Of a stretch of DNA of 64,000 bases, positions 62,118 to 64,000 are shown piece after piece. This DNA comes from Bacillus massiliglaciei (GTDB lineage: Bacteria > Bacillota > Bacilli > Bacillales > DSM-1321), in NCBI RefSeq assembly GCF_900098925.1, contig NZ_LT622357.1, forward strand, positions 84,169-148,168, given 5' to 3'. A program made the translations under genes and the position numbers. Below the pieces are notes generated by a model, which saw only the letters and a program-made list of their open reading frames with translations, had not been told where the DNA came from and searched no databases. Every line of letters starts with the position of its first letter. The first letter of the stretch is position 1.

Positions 62118-64000
62118 ATCGAGTAGGAGGGGGTGATTAACCCCCGACCTCTCACACCACCGTACGTACCGTTCGGTATACGGCGGTTCCATTAAGTTTG
62201 ACGCAGAAATTCATATCGATTATATAAACTTTTCAACCCTCGGTGACTCCAATACAAGTTATTGAGGGTTTTGTGTAAGATTGGACTACAGGCTATTCTC
62301 CAATATTTCTTTCTGGAGTTTCCCCATTCATATGCCTTTTGGTCAGGGACACCTAGACCTTTGAGTTTTCTTACTCTTGTCCTCGGTTTCTTCCATTGTT
62401 TCCATTCAAGCATACGGAGTCTCCGTCTAATCCACTCATCAAATTCTTTAAATTTACTTGGTGTATCAGCCAATGCAAAATATCCACACCATCCCGTTAG
62501 ATATTGATTTAGTTTCTCGATTCTAACTTCCATAGGAATTTGTTTAGAACGGGAGGTTAACTCCCGTATTTTAGCCTTAAGCCTTTTAATACTTTCATTG
62601 GCTATTCGAACCTTCGGTTTCTTATTGACCGTAAAGCTAAAGCCAAGAAACTTTCGTTTCCACGGGCGATCAACTGCTGACTTTTCTCTATTTACTTTGA
62701 GCTTTAATTTCTGCTCAATAAAGCATGTAATTGAGTTCATCACTCGTTCTCCAGCTTTCTTCGATTTCATGTAAATATTACAATCATCGGCGTAGCGGAC
62801 AAACTTGTGACCTCTCCTTTCTAACTCTTTATCAAGTTTATCCAAAAGGATATTCGAAAGAAGGGGGCTCAGTGGACCTCCTTGTGGTGTTCCTTCTTCT
62901 GCATCATAGACTACACCATTCATCATAATTCCTGCTTGGAGATATTTCCGTATAAGTTTCAAGACCAGCCGGTCTTGGATTCTACTTGCTAATATCCCCA
63001 TTAACTTATCATGATTGACTCTATCAAAGAATTTCTCCAAGTCCATGTCAATCACCCATCTATAACCTTCACTTATATATTCCCTTGCTTTACGAACCGC
63101 ATCATGACCTCTTCTATTTGGTCTAAACCCATAACTATGTTCTGAGAAGGTTGGGTCAAGAAGTGGGGTTAGAACTTGGGCGATAGCCTGTTGAATGAAC
63201 CGGTCTGTCACGGTAGGTATTCCTAGTAATCTTACTCCACCGTTCGGTTTCGGGATTTCGACTCGACGGACTGGGTTAGGTTGATAGGTACCTTCCCTTA
63301 ATGAATCACAAAGAGTTTCCCAGTTCTCATAGAGATGTCTTCGTAGGGATTTTACGGACATTCCATCTATGCCGTGACTCCCTTTGTTCTTCTCCACACG
63401 TTTAAGTGCTTCTATTAAGTTTTCCCGTGACAGAATCAGATCCATTAACATGTGATATTTCCTTTCGACGTGAACGTAGAAATCTAATTATGTTATTCCT
63501 GCTCCACCCTCATGAAGTCCCCTGTGGAATTCACCACTTCCTCCTTCAAGTAAGTCCTTTCGGATTGTCTGCTTCTATACAGGAATTATATGCCTAGTTC
63601 TCGTTCTTCCTAATAGTTCAGTCCTTCCCATTCCATCTCGAGTTGGAATGGTACTATGACCTCGGCTGACTTCTGATTGTTCAGCTGTCCATCGCTGGAT
63701 AGGTTACCAAGGGAACTTGGCGTTCCAATCAGACCTCCCCGGGTAAGAGTACAGTCTTTCCCTCCATCTATCTGCTTCATTTACTCTGTACCACCTTCGG
63801 CAGTAAGGACTTCGTTTTGTTGTGCAAACTCATCCAATGGTACCTAGCCTTATATGAAGTTCGTGTTCCTCAGACCGGAGGTTTGCCGCTCGCTTCCTTC
63901 AGATTCTGCGTCACCACAGACACCCTTGCGTTAAGCTAACCATTACTACTGCCTTCATGGTTCGGGACTCTCACCCTATAGACTGCACCCATGCCGGGCG
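62118..64000 (-). mobile_element. Group II intron (5' end at or beyond the window edge)
   Basis: The intron runs on the minus strand from about the window edge. The last bases read on that strand, CGCCCGGC..., fit a GUGCGCCC-type 5' start just outside. It ends at about 62118 with CTACTCGAT. Domain V is at 62156-62187 (ACCGCC...ACGGTGGT stem with a GAAC-type loop and CGC near its base). Domain VI, with GGGGGTTAATCACCCCC and its bulged A, follows. A full-length reverse transcriptase is encoded in domain IV. The 5' structured region covers 63452-64000. Confidence 0.85.
62192..63451 (-). CDS. ltrA: Group II intron reverse transcriptase/maturase
   Basis: A 419-residue intron-encoded protein. The RT fingers/palm contain GSHGIDGMSVKSLRRHL, RRVEIPKPNGGVRLLGIPTVTDRFIQQAI, SYGFRPNRRGHDA, the catalytic FVRYADDCNIY and EEGTPQGGPLSPLLSNILLD. 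The maturase X domain ends with NQYLTGWCGYFALADT and RRRLRMLEWKQWKKP. There is no C-terminal HNH endonuclease domain, as in short class C-type enzymes. The ATG at 63451 has AAAGGA 8 bases upstream. Full length, so splicing and mobility are plausible. Confidence 0.95.
   Translation of the reverse strand: MLMDLILSRENLIEALKRVEKNKGSHGIDGMSVKSLRRHLYENWETLCDSLREGTYQPNPVRRVEIPKPNGGVRLLGIPTVTDRFIQQAIAQVLTPLLDPTFSEHSYGFRPNRRGHDAVRKAREYISEGYRWVIDMDLEKFFDRVNHDKLMGILASRIQDRLVLKLIRKYLQAGIMMNGVVYDAEEGTPQGGPLSPLLSNILLDKLDKELERRGHKFVRYADDCNIYMKSKKAGERVMNSITCFIEQKLKLKVNREKSAVDRPWKRKFLGFSFTVNKKPKVRIANESIKRLKAKIRELTSRSKQIPMEVRIEKLNQYLTGWCGYFALADTPSKFKEFDEWIRRRLRMLEWKQWKKPRTRVRKLKGLGVPDQKAYEWGNSRKKYWRIACSPILHKTLNNLYWSHRGLKSLYNRYEFLRQT

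Overview
The window looks like chromosomal DNA of a low- to mid-GC endospore-forming Bacillaceae. The first 16 kb follow, as I recall it, the Bacillus subtilis yrr/yrv order: yrrN, trmR, mltG, yrzB, ruvX, ireB, alaS, yrrI, recD2, yrrB, mnmA, iscS, cymR, rarA. Further support comes from CotB-like coat proteins, an alanine T-box, a PyrR-type attenuator, an LCP protein and a YwqCDE tyrosine kinase/phosphatase module. I cannot name the species.

Layout. 0-16 kb: tRNA modification, cell-wall, DNA repair and cysteine/sulfur housekeeping genes, almost all on the minus strand. Intrinsic terminators separate the units, and the alanyl-tRNA synthetase gene carries a T-box leader with a consensus promoter. 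16-22 kb: two CotB-like coat genes, an LCP-family transferase, membrane-anchored proteins of unknown role, and a ring-cleaving dioxygenase with a near-perfect promoter and an MhqR-type operator. 22-29 kb: a tiny holin-like toxin gene, a three-gene carbohydrate ABC importer, a LysR regulator and the divergent chromate-transporter pair. 29-36 kb: an ascorbate-type PTS with its PRD regulator, then a cytosine permease/deaminase operon behind a PyrR-type attenuator. 36-41 kb: an accessory patch with a GNAT enzyme, a phage-like replication protein, a VanZ remnant, an IS21-family element, and a partial second copy of the ascorbate PTS IIC gene 11 kb from the intact one.

41-60 kb is an AT-rich exopolysaccharide locus read leftwards from a promoter near 58.67 kb. 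It encodes the kinase adaptor and tyrosine kinase, a PHP phosphatase, UTP-glucose uridylyltransferase, priming sugar transferase, pyruvyl transferase, flippase, two glycosyltransferases, UDP-glucose epimerase, the dTDP-rhamnose genes (rfbACDB), a Wzy-like polymerase and a WbsX/GH99-like enzyme. A structured, GC-richer leader between the phosphatase and galU sits where the antiterminating EAR RNA is found in Bacillus eps operons. At least three terminator-like hairpins lie further downstream. This EAR-like element plus its in-operon terminators is the most interesting regulatory arrangement in the window.

The right end (60-64 kb) carries a second PHP phosphatase paralogue, an MFS transporter, a Bacillaceae dispersed repeat and a group II intron with its reverse transcriptase. 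The intron's 5' end lies at or just past the window edge. No rRNA, tRNA or CRISPR array was found.
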